Numbered from the stretch's first letter, positions 1-6,681 are shown. The stretch: 12,576 bases of DNA from Candidatus Hadersleviella danica (GCA_016711405.1 JADJSZ010000091.1:1-12576), one strand, 5' to 3'. The notes: generated by a model not told the origin, from the letters alone. Numbers and translations are program-made.

Positions 1-953
1 ACACCAGCATTGGCGGCAACCAAGAGGGCTTGCACGATTGGATGCGCCGCCTCGTTTCGGCGGGCGTGCCTACTGTAAAGTGCCGACAATGCCGGGACCC
101 GTCTTGTTTTGCCCAAGAACAGAAGAGGCCGGCGTGCCTCACGTGCTTGTTTATCGGCGCGGTGGCGATGATTTGATTTGCCCAACTAAGATTTGCCCCC
201 TGCGGAAGCGGCCGTGCAACATTGGCAACTCCACCGCGCCGTTTTCCCGCCCGAACTAGACCCCAGTGTGGTCTGGCTGGAGACCATCAACGAACCCGAT
301 AAAGAACCGTAAAGGTGGCTGGCCAGATTTGCGCTGGTACGACCGACTTGGCCCGCCGAGGGCTTTCGCTGGGAGGCCTCTCGCGCTGGTTAAGCGGCGC
401 CGAGATATCTGATTGGCAATCGCCCCCATGTTGCTTTTTGGCGTCAGTCGCCGAGCATCCGGCGGTTGTACGTCTCTCTCCACGAATATAGTTATTTGGT
501 GGCGGATATTAAAACTGGGTTCCCCTACAAAATCGGACGTTTCAATTTCTGACTGACCGGTGCCATCTGCATCGGCCGACGGTGCCCATCACCAGATAGG
601 GTTGGGCGTAAATATACCCCGACCGAGCAAGCGTGCTGCCAGATGCCGGAGTGGGCGGCCTGGCCTTCCACACCAGTTTGGGCGCGGCCGTCGAGCATCT
701 CGGCTGTTACTACGACACTTGGACGGGGGCGGCCGAGCTTATACGCCTCCTGTTTGAGCTTAGGACACTTTGTGCCCCACAGGGGCATTATTTCAGGGCA
801 GCCTGGCTGTCTGGCATCCGGGGTTTTTTGAACTACGACCCTGCTACACAGGGGGCATTATTTGAGACACAACGGCTCATCAGGGCTTGCAGTGCCTGGC
901 ACCGCAGGGTTTGGCGACAGCTTAACCTTGGCTGCGTGGCGCTATTTTGCTGA
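1..953 (+). pseudogene. Decayed TIM-barrel glycosidase-like gene, 5' end outside the window
   Basis: No single frame is open, but consecutive frames join into one protein. Frame 3 from base 3 reads SIGGNQEGLHDWMRRLVSAG; frame 2 near 122 reads EAGVPHVLVYRRGGDD; frame 1 from about 187 reads DLPPAEAAVQHWQLHRAVF and then VVWLETINEPDK (271-303). Frame 1 also gives LHEYSYLVADIKTGFPYKIG at 478-537. Frame 3 from 546 reads HRPTVPIT and then R-stop-GW, where intact relatives would have the nucleophile motif ITEWGW (588-605). The Glu in INEP (292-294) matches the acid/base position of clan GH-A-like barrels; the second Glu is lost. Stops are at 187, 310, 597 and 609. Homology becomes faint after about 720, with a last hint (ETQRLI) near 870. 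I recall this family from Chloroflexota cell-wall or LysM-type proteins, so the substrate is unknown. That it is a pseudogene is clear; the enzyme class is an inference. Confidence 0.72.
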
Positions 954-1042
954 AGCGGTTCCTTGGCTAGTCTATTGGGCTATTCGGCCCGCCTTCAAGA
1001 CCCGTTCTAGCAGGTATACAATTGTGGAGTAGACTGGATTAT

Positions 1043-2123
1043 TCAACACGCGATACCTACGCACCTACGGCCGTGCCTCATCAAAATACGCCACCCCTGC
1101 TCCAACTCCGCTTGCCCGTGGTTTGGGGAAAGATACGGCCGAAAGCCGAGGCGCAGCCAGAATGGCCATCATCACGCATTGCTATTGGCGTTGCCCGTGC
1201 CGATGTAACGGACAGACGGCCGTTCCGGCCAAAGATCCGCTCCAGCACCGGCTTCCCCTTTCAGCCATTGCCGAGCCCGCCCCGATGCTCAGGAATTACA
1301 CCCGTGGCCGCCCCGCAAGGCATCGTAGGGTTAAACTAACCGCCAAAGTACCTCCAATAAACCCACCCAGCACCCCCGTCGCCCGCTCGCACACGACGCT
1401 GTCCAGCTCATTGCCCGCCTGGCTCGCTAGCGCTCACTGCAACAACCGTTACGCGGGGGGTCACTGGGGTGTCCTCGGCATCAATGTCGCCCCGTGGGAG
1501 CAGGTTCATCACGTTGACCCAGCTCTGCGATAGCCGCAAATCGGCTTCAGGGTAACGGCCGCTCCAAAAACCCAGCTCCATACCCGGTCAGAGGCGGCCT
1601 TGCCCAGCCCCGCCACTCCGCCAACAAGTCAGGTTTATCTCCGCAAAATCAAAGTTGGTTAATGGTCATTTCAGGGCGGATTTTTGCGCCCATCCGTTAC
1701 AAGAAATGGGCGCGGCGGGAATGTTGCTATCCGACCCGCTAATCAGCACGCGGCGGTTTTCGGCGTGTGCCACGGCCGTTATTTCGCCCAACAGCATCCG
1801 CCCCACCCCTTGTTGACGGTATGCTCGCCCCACCATTATCTGAAACTGGCCGAGGTGCTGGTTTTCCCCCCCAGCCGCAAAGCGCACCAACTCCCGCATT
1901 ACGCCACTAAGCACGGTATGGCCCTCGTTCCACACCAGCCAATGGCTCACCTGCATAAACAGGGGATGTTTTGCAGTCGGTTTATCGCCTCTCCAACGGA
2001 AGGGTGGGCAAGTTTCGGGTCGCGCTCATACCGGAAACTCGTTGCGCAAATCGTTCAGGCGGTGTTATACGCTGACGTGTCCGCCTGACGGATATCTATT
2101 TGTTCGATGGTGTAATGGTTCAG
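1043..2123 (-). pseudogene. Decayed two-domain GNAT N-acetyltransferase
   Basis: Reading the minus strand from about 2123 with frame jumps rebuilds a protein of roughly 360 residues. It begins YTIEQIDIRQADTSAYN; the initiator position is now CTG (2121-2123). An open stretch (1956-1666) contains SHWLVWNEGH, ENQHLGQFQIMV and the acetyl-CoA loop RQQGVGRMLLGEITAVAHAE. The second GNAT domain follows: ELGFWSGRYPEADL, VNVMNLLPRGDIDAEDTPVT, GNELDSVVCERATG, GVIPEHRGGLGNG-stop-K (about 1258-1302) and RYIGTGNANSNA-stop-stop (about 1175-1211). It ends GFRPYLS and AELEQ, with a final stop at 1043-1045. Each domain keeps a recognisable motif A (Q/RxxGxG/A), so the parent was a tandem-GNAT enzyme acting on an unknown amine. 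At least five frame changes and several stops show it is dead. It converges on the glycosidase relic and leaves under 100 bp between them. Confidence 0.82.
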
Positions 2124-2126
2124 TGT

Positions 2127-2172
2127 GGTTACTGGTCTTCGTTATTCGTTATTCGTTACTGGTTATTGGTCT
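2127..2172. repeat. Heptamer repeat, TTATTCG/TTACTGG family
   Basis: The spacer between the dead GNAT start and the regulator stop consists of 7-base units such as TTATTCG (twice in a row), TTACTGG and TTATTGG. The same units recur at 2777-2848, with a remnant near 4209-4222. No coding frame is convincing here. Confidence 0.75.
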
Positions 2173-2203
2173 CCCGTCCTCGTACCCTTATTCTCGCTCT
2201 TAC

Positions 2204-2593
2204 TCATTGAATCCTCTCCCCCAACGCCTCCCGCACCGCTTTGTTGGCCTTAAACACCCCATACACCTTCACCGATTCAATGACGGCCAACGCTAACTCT
2301 GGCTCCACTTCCTCGCCAATGACAAACATACCCACCACCCGCACATTGCGCTTCTCCCCTTTGGCGCGGATGCGTTCGAGTTCATCACGGCCGTAGCCCA
2401 AAACGCCCAAAACCATCGCCCGCCGCGTCACACTCTGCTTCAGCGGTTCATCCTGCTGGGCCAGTTGCTGGCGAATCGCCGTGCGAATGAAGTCGGTGCG
2501 GTTGGTGTAAAACCCCTCCTCCACCAGCAAATCCACTTTGCCCAAATCCACCACGCTCATATTAATCGTTATCTTCTCGGTATCAGTTGACAT
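2204..2593 (-). CDS. Ribbon-helix-helix (CopG/MetJ-type) transcriptional regulator
   Basis: This 129-residue protein is predicted to bind DNA as a dimer. Residues 7-13 (KITINMS) form the N-terminal beta strand that would enter the major groove. Residues 15-46, ending in the typical NRTDFIRTAIRQQL segment, form the two RHH helices. Residues 50-129 are a second, unrecognised domain of mixed charge that includes VRVVGMFVIGEEV. Simple ParD or CopG antitoxins are usually shorter and lack such a domain, so it may sense a ligand or oligomerise as in NikR, though I see no nickel-site pattern. The start at 2593 is chosen because AAGGAG lies 6 bases upstream on the minus strand; the frame is open 17 codons further but without a ribosome site. 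No toxin-like ORF accompanies it, which argues against a toxin-antitoxin pair. The upstream promoter carries strong palindromes, so autoregulation is likely. Confidence 0.85.
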   Translation of the reverse strand: MSTDTEKITINMSVVDLGKVDLLVEEGFYTNRTDFIRTAIRQQLAQQDEPLKQSVTRRAMVLGVLGYGRDELERIRAKGEKRNVRVVGMFVIGEEVEPELALAVIESVKVYGVFKANKAVREALGERIQ

Positions 2594-2622
2594 GTGATTC
2601 TCCTTGCGTTTAACATCTGTGC

Positions 2623-2705
2623 GCCATCCAATTGGATGGCACAAGAATTAGAATACACGGAAAATAACAGCCTGTCAACATCCAAATACCATCTATATGG
2701 ATGTT
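2623..2705 (-). promoter_or_regulatory. Promoter with palindromic operators for the RHH regulator
   Basis: On the minus strand TTGACA (2673-2678) and TATTCT (2650-2655) are separated by exactly 17 bases, a good sigma-70-type promoter. Downstream lies a perfect 18-bp palindrome, GCCATCCAATTGGATGGC (2623-2640). Upstream, an inverted repeat AACATCCA/TGGATGTT (2677-2684 and 2698-2705) overlaps the edge of the -35 box. Both sites use the half-site TGGATG/CATCCA. RHH proteins often bind paired short half-sites of this kind. That the encoded regulator binds here is inferred from proximity and symmetry. Confidence 0.72.
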
Positions 2706-2734
2706 TTTGGCAAAAAATGATGCCCAGAAACAAA

Positions 2735-2769
2735 AAAACCTCGCAGGTCTTCAAGACCTGCGAGGTTTT
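2735..2769 (-). terminator. Rho-independent terminator of the DEAD-box helicase gene
   Basis: Two 17-base arms, beginning AAAACCTCGCAGG on the plus strand, are perfectly complementary around one central base. Read on the minus strand the stem is followed by a run of seven T. It lies about 80 bp after the helicase stop and just before the regulator promoter, so it separates two transcription units. The core (CTCGCAGGTCTT) also resembles a palindrome I recall as dispersed in several phyla, so it may be both a terminator and a repeat element. Confidence 0.8.
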
Positions 2770-2776
2770 AAAAACG

Positions 2777-2848
2777 TTATTGGTTACTGGTTATTCGTTA
2801 CTGGGTGGCTCTGAACCCCAATAACGAATAACCAGTGTAACCAATAAC
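2777..2848. repeat. Inverted heptamer repeat after the helicase stop codon
   Basis: The left arm (2777-2805) is made of TTATTGG, TTACTGG, TTATTCG and TTACTGG. The right arm (about 2817-2848) is nearly its reverse complement, with a 2-base insertion. The two would fold into a long hairpin ending directly at the helicase stop codon. Units are shared with 2127-2172. Confidence 0.75.
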
Positions 2849-4105
2849 CTATCTCGCCGCGTGGCGGTGGCGTTTGTGGGGGGGCTGGCTCGGCCGTGCG
2901 GGGGTGGGGGCGTGTTGCGGGGCGCGGCGGGCGTTGGCAGGTTTGGGCGCGGCCGTCTTAAACTGCTCTTCGGGCGCAAACCCCTGATAATCAAACCCCT
3001 CTAAGCAGCGGCGTTCCACCGGCGCACCCAAGGCGCGTTCGATGTCGCGCACCATCAGCATGTCATCGGGCACGGCCAGCGTGTAGGCATCGCCCGTTTG
3101 GGCGGCGCGGCCTGTACGGCCGATGCGATGCGTGTAGGCATCCACCGTGTCGGGGATGTCGTAGTTGATGACGTGGGTGATTTCGGCCACATCAATGCCC
3201 CGTGCGGCAATATCGGTGGCCACCAACACATCAAAATGGCCCGAACGGAAGCCATCGAGGGCGCGTTGGCGTTGGTTTTGGCTCATGTTGCCCTGCAAGG
3301 GGGCGGTGCTATAGCCACGCTTGCTCAGTTCCCGCGCCAATTGTTGGGCGCGGTGCTTGGTGCGCGTAAAGATGAGCACACGGCCGGCGCTCAACTGCTC
3401 CAAAATGGCGAAGAGCAAGCTCCGTTTTTGGTCGCTGGCGACGGGGTAGAGAGCATGGGAGACGGTCTTGGCGGGGGCAATCAGGTCTACTTGAACGGTG
3501 ACAGGGTTGCGCAGGATGTTATCGGCCAAGACGCGAATGTCGGACGGCATGGTGGCGGAGAAAAAGAGGGTTTGCCGTTCGGTGGGGATGCGCTGAATGA
3601 TGCGGCGGATGTCGGGCAGGAAGCCCATGTCGCACATGCGGTCGGCTTCGTCGAGGACGAGGACTTCCACGGCCGTTAAGTTCACATGCCCTTCGCTCAT
3701 CAAATCGAGCAAACGGCCGGGGCAAGCGATGATAATTTCCACGCCCCGTTGCAGAGCCGCAATTTGGGGGCCTTTGCCGACCCCACCATACACGGTGGCA
3801 CTGCGGATTTTGGTCTGCTTGCACAATTCCACACACGCTTGGTGGATTTGCTCGGCCAATTCGCGGGTGGGGGCTAAGATGAGGGTGCGGGTGCGGCGCA
3901 AAGTGCCCGTGGTTAACAGGCGGTGCAGGATGGGTAAGAGGAAGGCGGCCGTTTTGCCCGTGCCCGTTTGGGCGAGGCCGAGAACATCGCCGCCGTTCAG
4001 CACGACGGGAATGGCTTGTTGTTGGATGGGGGTTGGCTCGGTATACCCGATGTTTTGGATGCTGGTTAACAGGCGTGCATCCAGAGAGAATTGGTCAAAA
4101 TTCAC
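2849..4105 (-). CDS. DEAD-box ATP-dependent RNA helicase (RhlE-like)
   Basis: This 418-residue cytosolic helicase would unwind short RNA duplexes, in ribosome assembly or RNA turnover. Motifs appear in order: Q motif GYTEPTPIQ (20-28), motif I AQTGTGKT (45-52), Ia PTRELAEQ (79-86), II DEAD (152-155), III SAT (183-185), V ATDIAARGID (296-305) and VI HRIGRTGR (326-333). The C-terminal 40-50 residues are basic and rich in Ala, Pro, His and Arg, a typical RNA-binding tail. I prefer the GTG start at 4105, which yields the usual family opening NFDQFSLDARLL and has AAGGAG 10 bases upstream. A TTG at 4144 would add 13 residues unlike the family. Length is normal and no motif is damaged. It appears monocistronic, with its own terminator. 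RhlE is favoured over CsdA or DbpA because no extra C-terminal RNA-binding domain is visible. Confidence 0.93.
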   Translation of the reverse strand: MNFDQFSLDARLLTSIQNIGYTEPTPIQQQAIPVVLNGGDVLGLAQTGTGKTAAFLLPILHRLLTTGTLRRTRTLILAPTRELAEQIHQACVELCKQTKIRSATVYGGVGKGPQIAALQRGVEIIIACPGRLLDLMSEGHVNLTAVEVLVLDEADRMCDMGFLPDIRRIIQRIPTERQTLFFSATMPSDIRVLADNILRNPVTVQVDLIAPAKTVSHALYPVASDQKRSLLFAILEQLSAGRVLIFTRTKHRAQQLARELSKRGYSTAPLQGNMSQNQRQRALDGFRSGHFDVLVATDIAARGIDVAEITHVINYDIPDTVDAYTHRIGRTGRAAQTGDAYTLAVPDDMLMVRDIERALGAPVERRCLEGFDYQGFAPEEQFKTAAPKPANARRAPQHAPTPARPSQPPHKRHRHAAR

Positions 4106-4145
4106 AGAGAAAATACTCCTTGACTTCGATGATCGATGAGCCAAG

Positions 4146-4370
4146 GAGAAAATGATGTTCTCTCAGCTCGCTATAGCGTTGTCAATTACAAAAGGGGGGA
4201 AAAGGGTGATTCGTTATTGGTTCGTGCGCTTTGTGGGCATAAACTTTTTTGTAACGATTGCCTTGGGAGCTTATTGCTTCCTTGAGCGAAGGGGAAGTAT
4301 AGCAGGGTGTGGGGATTTGGCGGATGCAGTAGGCTTAACGCTCATAATCTTTCGTATACTAACCGTTTAC
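4146..4370. other. Intergenic region between helicase and HAD genes, probably holding the helicase promoter
   Basis: I see no convincing gene here; an open plus-strand frame (4152-4475) is AT-rich at its start and then runs antisense to the HAD tail. On the minus strand TTGACA occurs at 4180-4185, next to the palindrome CGCTATAGCG (4169-4178), and could be the helicase -35 box, but no good -10 box lies at the right distance. A remnant of the TTATTGG heptamer family sits near 4209-4222. Confidence 0.35.
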
Positions 4371-5264
4371 CTAACTTTTGGTGGCTCGCGGGGCTGGGGT
4401 AGTGCCCTCCACCACGGCCGTGGCTGGATATGGACTACACGGGGCACCTTCGGCTGCTCCGGTAGGTTTGCATGACAGTCTTGGGCTAACACAGGTCGCT
4501 ACTATCTGCTTATCCTTCACACTCCCCAGCTCCGCGACTGACCCCAGCACCACATCGGCCGTTTGCGCCAGTTTGAGCGCATCCCCTGCGCCGCCCGCAA
4601 TGCCCACACACAGCCCCACCCCCGCCGCACGGCCGCAAACCATGTCGCTGGCCGTATCCCCCACCATCGCCATTCGGTGGGGGGCAACACCCAACACACG
4701 GCCGATATGCCACAACCCATCGGGGGCGGGCTTGTTGGGGATGGGGTCATCGCCACAGACAAGTATCTCCACCAACTGCTCAATGCCCAACAGGGGCAAT
4801 GTCGCCTCGGTCAGGGCGCGGTCGTCGCTGGTGATGAGGGCGAGGCGGAAGCCCTGCGCCCGCAGATGGGCGAACGTGCCCGCCACATCGCCCAACGGCC
4901 GCACCAAATCGGCCGTAATTGTCGTCTCAGCTTGGGCGGCCACGGCCGAAACGAGTTGCTCTGCTTCGTGCCATGTGCGGCCGTGCTGGTACAACACCGT
5001 CATACAAGCCACTTGGATTTTGCTCAGGGTGGCCACCGCCAGCGGGCTATCCGCCACCACGCCACGGGTGGCAGGGTTGCAGCCCACCGTCTCGTTCAGC
5101 CGTTGGCGCAACTCGGGCGAGGCCCCCGTGGCCGTGGCCAACTTGCCCAGCCAATCGTCAAACAGATTGCCCCACATGTGGTCAAAATCGAGGAGCGTGC
5201 CATCTTTGTCAAACGCAATCAGGTCAATATCGTAAGTGCGGCCGTGGAGGTGTAGAAGTGGCAT
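4371..5264 (-). CDS. HAD-superfamily phosphatase (phosphoglycolate phosphatase-like)
   Basis: This predicted cytosolic phosphatase has 297 residues. Motif I is FDKDGTLLDF with the nucleophile Asp19 and acid/base Asp21. Motif II is LITSDD around Ser146, motif III is Lys178 in NKPAP, and motif IV is GDTASD (202-207). The helical cap lies between motifs I and II (about 30-125). A Gph-like role is a family-level guess; the substrate cannot be read from sequence. The start at 5264 gives MPLLHLHGRTYDIDLIAFDK; the open frame continues upstream to 5405 but would overlap the divergent SRAP gene. No Shine-Dalgarno is visible: the 40 bases before the ATG are heptamer repeats. Family similarity ends near residue 246. 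The last 50 or so residues (VKDKQIVATCVSPRL onward) look like read-through into unrelated DNA after loss of the normal stop. Confidence 0.85.
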   Translation of the reverse strand: MPLLHLHGRTYDIDLIAFDKDGTLLDFDHMWGNLFDDWLGKLATATGASPELRQRLNETVGCNPATRGVVADSPLAVATLSKIQVACMTVLYQHGRTWHEAEQLVSAVAAQAETTITADLVRPLGDVAGTFAHLRAQGFRLALITSDDRALTEATLPLLGIEQLVEILVCGDDPIPNKPAPDGLWHIGRVLGVAPHRMAMVGDTASDMVCGRAAGVGLCVGIAGGAGDALKLAQTADVVLGSVAELGSVKDKQIVATCVSPRLSCKPTGAAEGAPCSPYPATAVVEGTTPAPRATKS

Positions 5265-5305
5265 AGGACGGGACGAAGGACAAGGGACTAATGACCAATG
5301 ACTAA
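5265..5305. repeat. Heptamer repeat, AATGACC family, in the HAD/SRAP divergent spacer
   Basis: On the plus strand the spacer runs GGACGGG, ACGAAGG, ACAAGGG, ACTAATG, ACCAATG and ACTAATG, a degenerate period-7 array. It abuts the HAD start codon directly and merges into the SRAP promoter. The same family lies upstream of starts at 7451-7496 and 10013-10088. Confidence 0.75.
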
Positions 5306-5314
5306 TGGTATAAT
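5306..5314 (+). promoter_or_regulatory. Extended -10 promoter of the SRAP gene, probably leaderless
   Basis: TGGTATAAT combines a perfect TATAAT (5309-5314) with the extended -10 TG. Only six bases, all C, separate it from the ATG at 5321, so transcription should start at or next to the A of ATG. No Shine-Dalgarno precedes the gene, which fits a leaderless mRNA. No clear -35 box is seen inside the repeat. Assignment rests on consensus match only. Confidence 0.55.
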
Positions 5315-5320
5315 CCCCCC

Positions 5321-6184
5321 ATGTGTGGAAGATTTGCTTTGGTAGATGATGGCACGAATGTAGCGCAACAGCTACAACTGGCGCAAGGGTCGCCCTTGGC
5401 GCCACGGTATAACATTGCCCCCACCCAGCCTGTTTCGGCCGTGGTGGTGGAAAAAGGTCGGCGTGTGCTGACCCATTTTTATTGGGGCTTTGTGCCCTCG
5501 TGGGCCAAAGATATGAGCATGGCCAGCAGGATGATTAATGCTCGCGCCGAAACAGTGGCCGAAAAACCATCGTTTCGCAATGCGTTTCGCCGCCGCCGCT
5601 GTCTGGTGCCTATGTCGGGCTTTTATGAGTGGCAAACGGTGGGCGGCCGTAAACAGCCCCATTACATTCAGGTGGCGGGGCAAGCGGTGTTTGCCGTGGC
5701 AGGGTTGTGGGAGGTGTGGGAATCGGCCGAGGGGGATACGCTCCAATCTTGCACCTTGCTGACCACCGAGGCCAACGAGATGATGGCCAGCTTGCACAAT
5801 CGGATGCCCGTCATTGTGCCCCCGCGTGATTATGGGTTGTGGCTAGATGTGGCGGCTCCCTTGCCCGCTGTCGAATCGTTGTTGCGGCCGTACCCCGCCG
5901 CCCAAATGACCCATCGCCCTGTCAGCCCCTATGTGAGCAACGCCCGCAACGAAGGGCCAGCGTGTTTAGAGGGTGGGTGTATTGGTGTAGTGGTGTACTT
6001 TAATACACGACTACACCATTACACCAATAAACGGCCTCAATGTCAATATCGGACGCTTGGCCGCGCACGCCGCCCAACGGTTGGTGCATCATATAGCGCG
6101 TGTGGGGCAGGGAGTAGCGGTCTTCGAGAGGCACGGCCACATAAATCAGGGCACCTGCGCTGGCCGCCCAGCCCGTGCCAATGA
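5321..6184 (+). CDS. SRAP/YedK-family protein (HMCES-like DNA-protein crosslinker) with aberrant C-terminal tail
   Basis: SRAP proteins use the amino-terminal Cys2, exposed after Met removal, to form a protective crosslink with abasic sites in single-stranded DNA. All key residues are present: MCGRF with Cys2, Asn73 in NARAET, Glu103 in SGFYEW, and His159 in LHNRMP. The core ends with VSNARNEGPACLE at residue 217, the normal family end. There the reading frame enters the repeat at 5972-6032 and continues about 70 residues antisense to clpP, to a stop at 6184. The native stop has evidently been lost at the junction, and the tail (GGCIGVVVYFNTRLHHY onward) resembles nothing I know. The catalytic core looks functional. 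The gene diverges from the HAD phosphatase and has its own extended -10 promoter. Confidence 0.9.
   Translation: MCGRFALVDDGTNVAQQLQLAQGSPLAPRYNIAPTQPVSAVVVEKGRRVLTHFYWGFVPSWAKDMSMASRMINARAETVAEKPSFRNAFRRRRCLVPMSGFYEWQTVGGRKQPHYIQVAGQAVFAVAGLWEVWESAEGDTLQSCTLLTTEANEMMASLHNRMPVIVPPRDYGLWLDVAAPLPAVESLLRPYPAAQMTHRPVSPYVSNARNEGPACLEGGCIGVVVYFNTRLHHYTNKRPQCQYRTLGRARRPTVGASYSACGAGSSGLREARPHKSGHLRWPPSPCQ
5972..6032. repeat. Period-8 inverted repeat at the SRAP/clpP junction
   Basis: The left arm, TATTGGTGTAGTGGTGTA, faces a right arm whose reverse complement is built of GGTGTAAT, GGTGTAGT and CGTGTATT. The arms pair with one substitution and an 8-base difference. SRAP similarity stops one base before the repeat and ClpP similarity stops one base after it, so the repeat marks a rearrangement or insertion point. 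Confidence 0.75.
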
Positions 6185-6515
6185 TTTTGACACGCGGCTT
6201 CACAAAGCGAATCATGTCGAAAATGGTGTAGCCCGATTCGACATGGCCGCCTTGGGAGTTGATGAAAATTTTAATGTCGTCATCTGATTCGGCCGCCAAC
6301 ATCAGCAGTTGCTCGGTCACTTTTTGAGCCATCGTCTGGTCAATTTGCCCGTAAATCAAGATGGTGCGCGTTTTGAGCATCTTTTCCATCATGCTCAACG
6401 GCCCCTTGCGCTCCTCTTTTTCTTCAGGGGCGGGGGGAGGGGTTTCGGGTTCATCTTCCCCTTCCATCTCGTCATCCTCTTCTTCAAAATCGTCGTCATC
6501 AAGATAAAAGCTCAT
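6000..6515 (-). CDS. clpP: ClpP-like serine protease, C-terminally truncated, acidic N-terminus
   Basis: ClpP forms the proteolytic chamber of Clp ATPase complexes. This protein has 171 residues. Residues 50-161 match ClpP well: ILIYGQID, INSQGGHVESGY, GTGWAASAGALIY with nucleophile Ser119, and RYMMHQPLGG with His144. Similarity stops after SDIDIEA (161), and the last ten residues come from the repeat. Roughly 50-60 residues are missing, including the catalytic Asp and the handle helix needed for ring stacking, so a standard active tetradecamer is unlikely. The first 40 residues are exceptionally acidic (LDDDDFEEEDDEMEGEDE, then a Pro-rich stretch) where ClpP normally has a short propeptide and gating loop. 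The start at 6515 follows AGGTGA; an in-frame ATG at 6599 adds 28 atypical residues. It may be a broken paralogue, since an essential main clpP is expected elsewhere. Confidence 0.85.
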   Translation of the reverse strand: MSFYLDDDDFEEEDDEMEGEDEPETPPPAPEEKEERKGPLSMMEKMLKTRTILIYGQIDQTMAQKVTEQLLMLAAESDDDIKIFINSQGGHVESGYTIFDMIRFVKPRVKIIGTGWAASAGALIYVAVPLEDRYSLPHTRYMMHQPLGGVRGQASDIDIEAVYWCNGVVVY

Positions 6516-6570
6516 ACAATCACCTATTTGGAGGAGTAGGGTGTGTTCATTTAATGGTATTTTGGGCAGG

Positions 6571-6607
6571 TAGTTCGCAACGACTTTAGTCGCTTGCATT
6601 ATGCAAG
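6571..6607. repeat. Pair of short palindromes upstream of clpP
   Basis: CGACTTTAGTCG (imperfect at its centre) is followed by CTTGCAT-T-ATGCAAG (6593-6607), a perfect inverted repeat. They lie 60-90 bp before the clpP start in its upstream region. They could be an operator, or a fragment of a dispersed palindrome of the GCGACTAAAGTCGC kind. I see no matching -35/-10 pair. Confidence 0.5.
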
Positions 6608-6681
6608 TTACCCACTAACAACTATACCACCCGCTTTTTGCCCTGCCCCCTGCTCCTATTGAATTCCTATTTTAGCGTTCT

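Noticed and set aside
1022..1533. Two overlapping plus-strand open frames of 105 and 136 codons
   Set aside because: They are antisense to the second GNAT domain of the decayed minus-strand gene, whose motifs can be followed through the same bases.
2204..2848. Toxin-antitoxin locus around the RHH gene
   Set aside because: No small toxin-like frame overlaps or adjoins it; the neighbours are repeats, a terminator and a helicase.
3098..4139. Long plus-strand frames across the helicase gene
   Set aside because: Shadows of the minus-strand DEAD-box gene, which has every helicase motif.
4152..4475. Plus-strand frame of 107 codons with hydrophobic start
   Set aside because: Its first half is AT-rich spacer and its second half is antisense to the HAD tail; no ribosome site or family match.
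4378..5255. Plus-strand frames of 230-285 codons across the HAD gene
   Set aside because: HAD motifs I-IV lie on the minus strand; the plus frames show only GC-driven openness.
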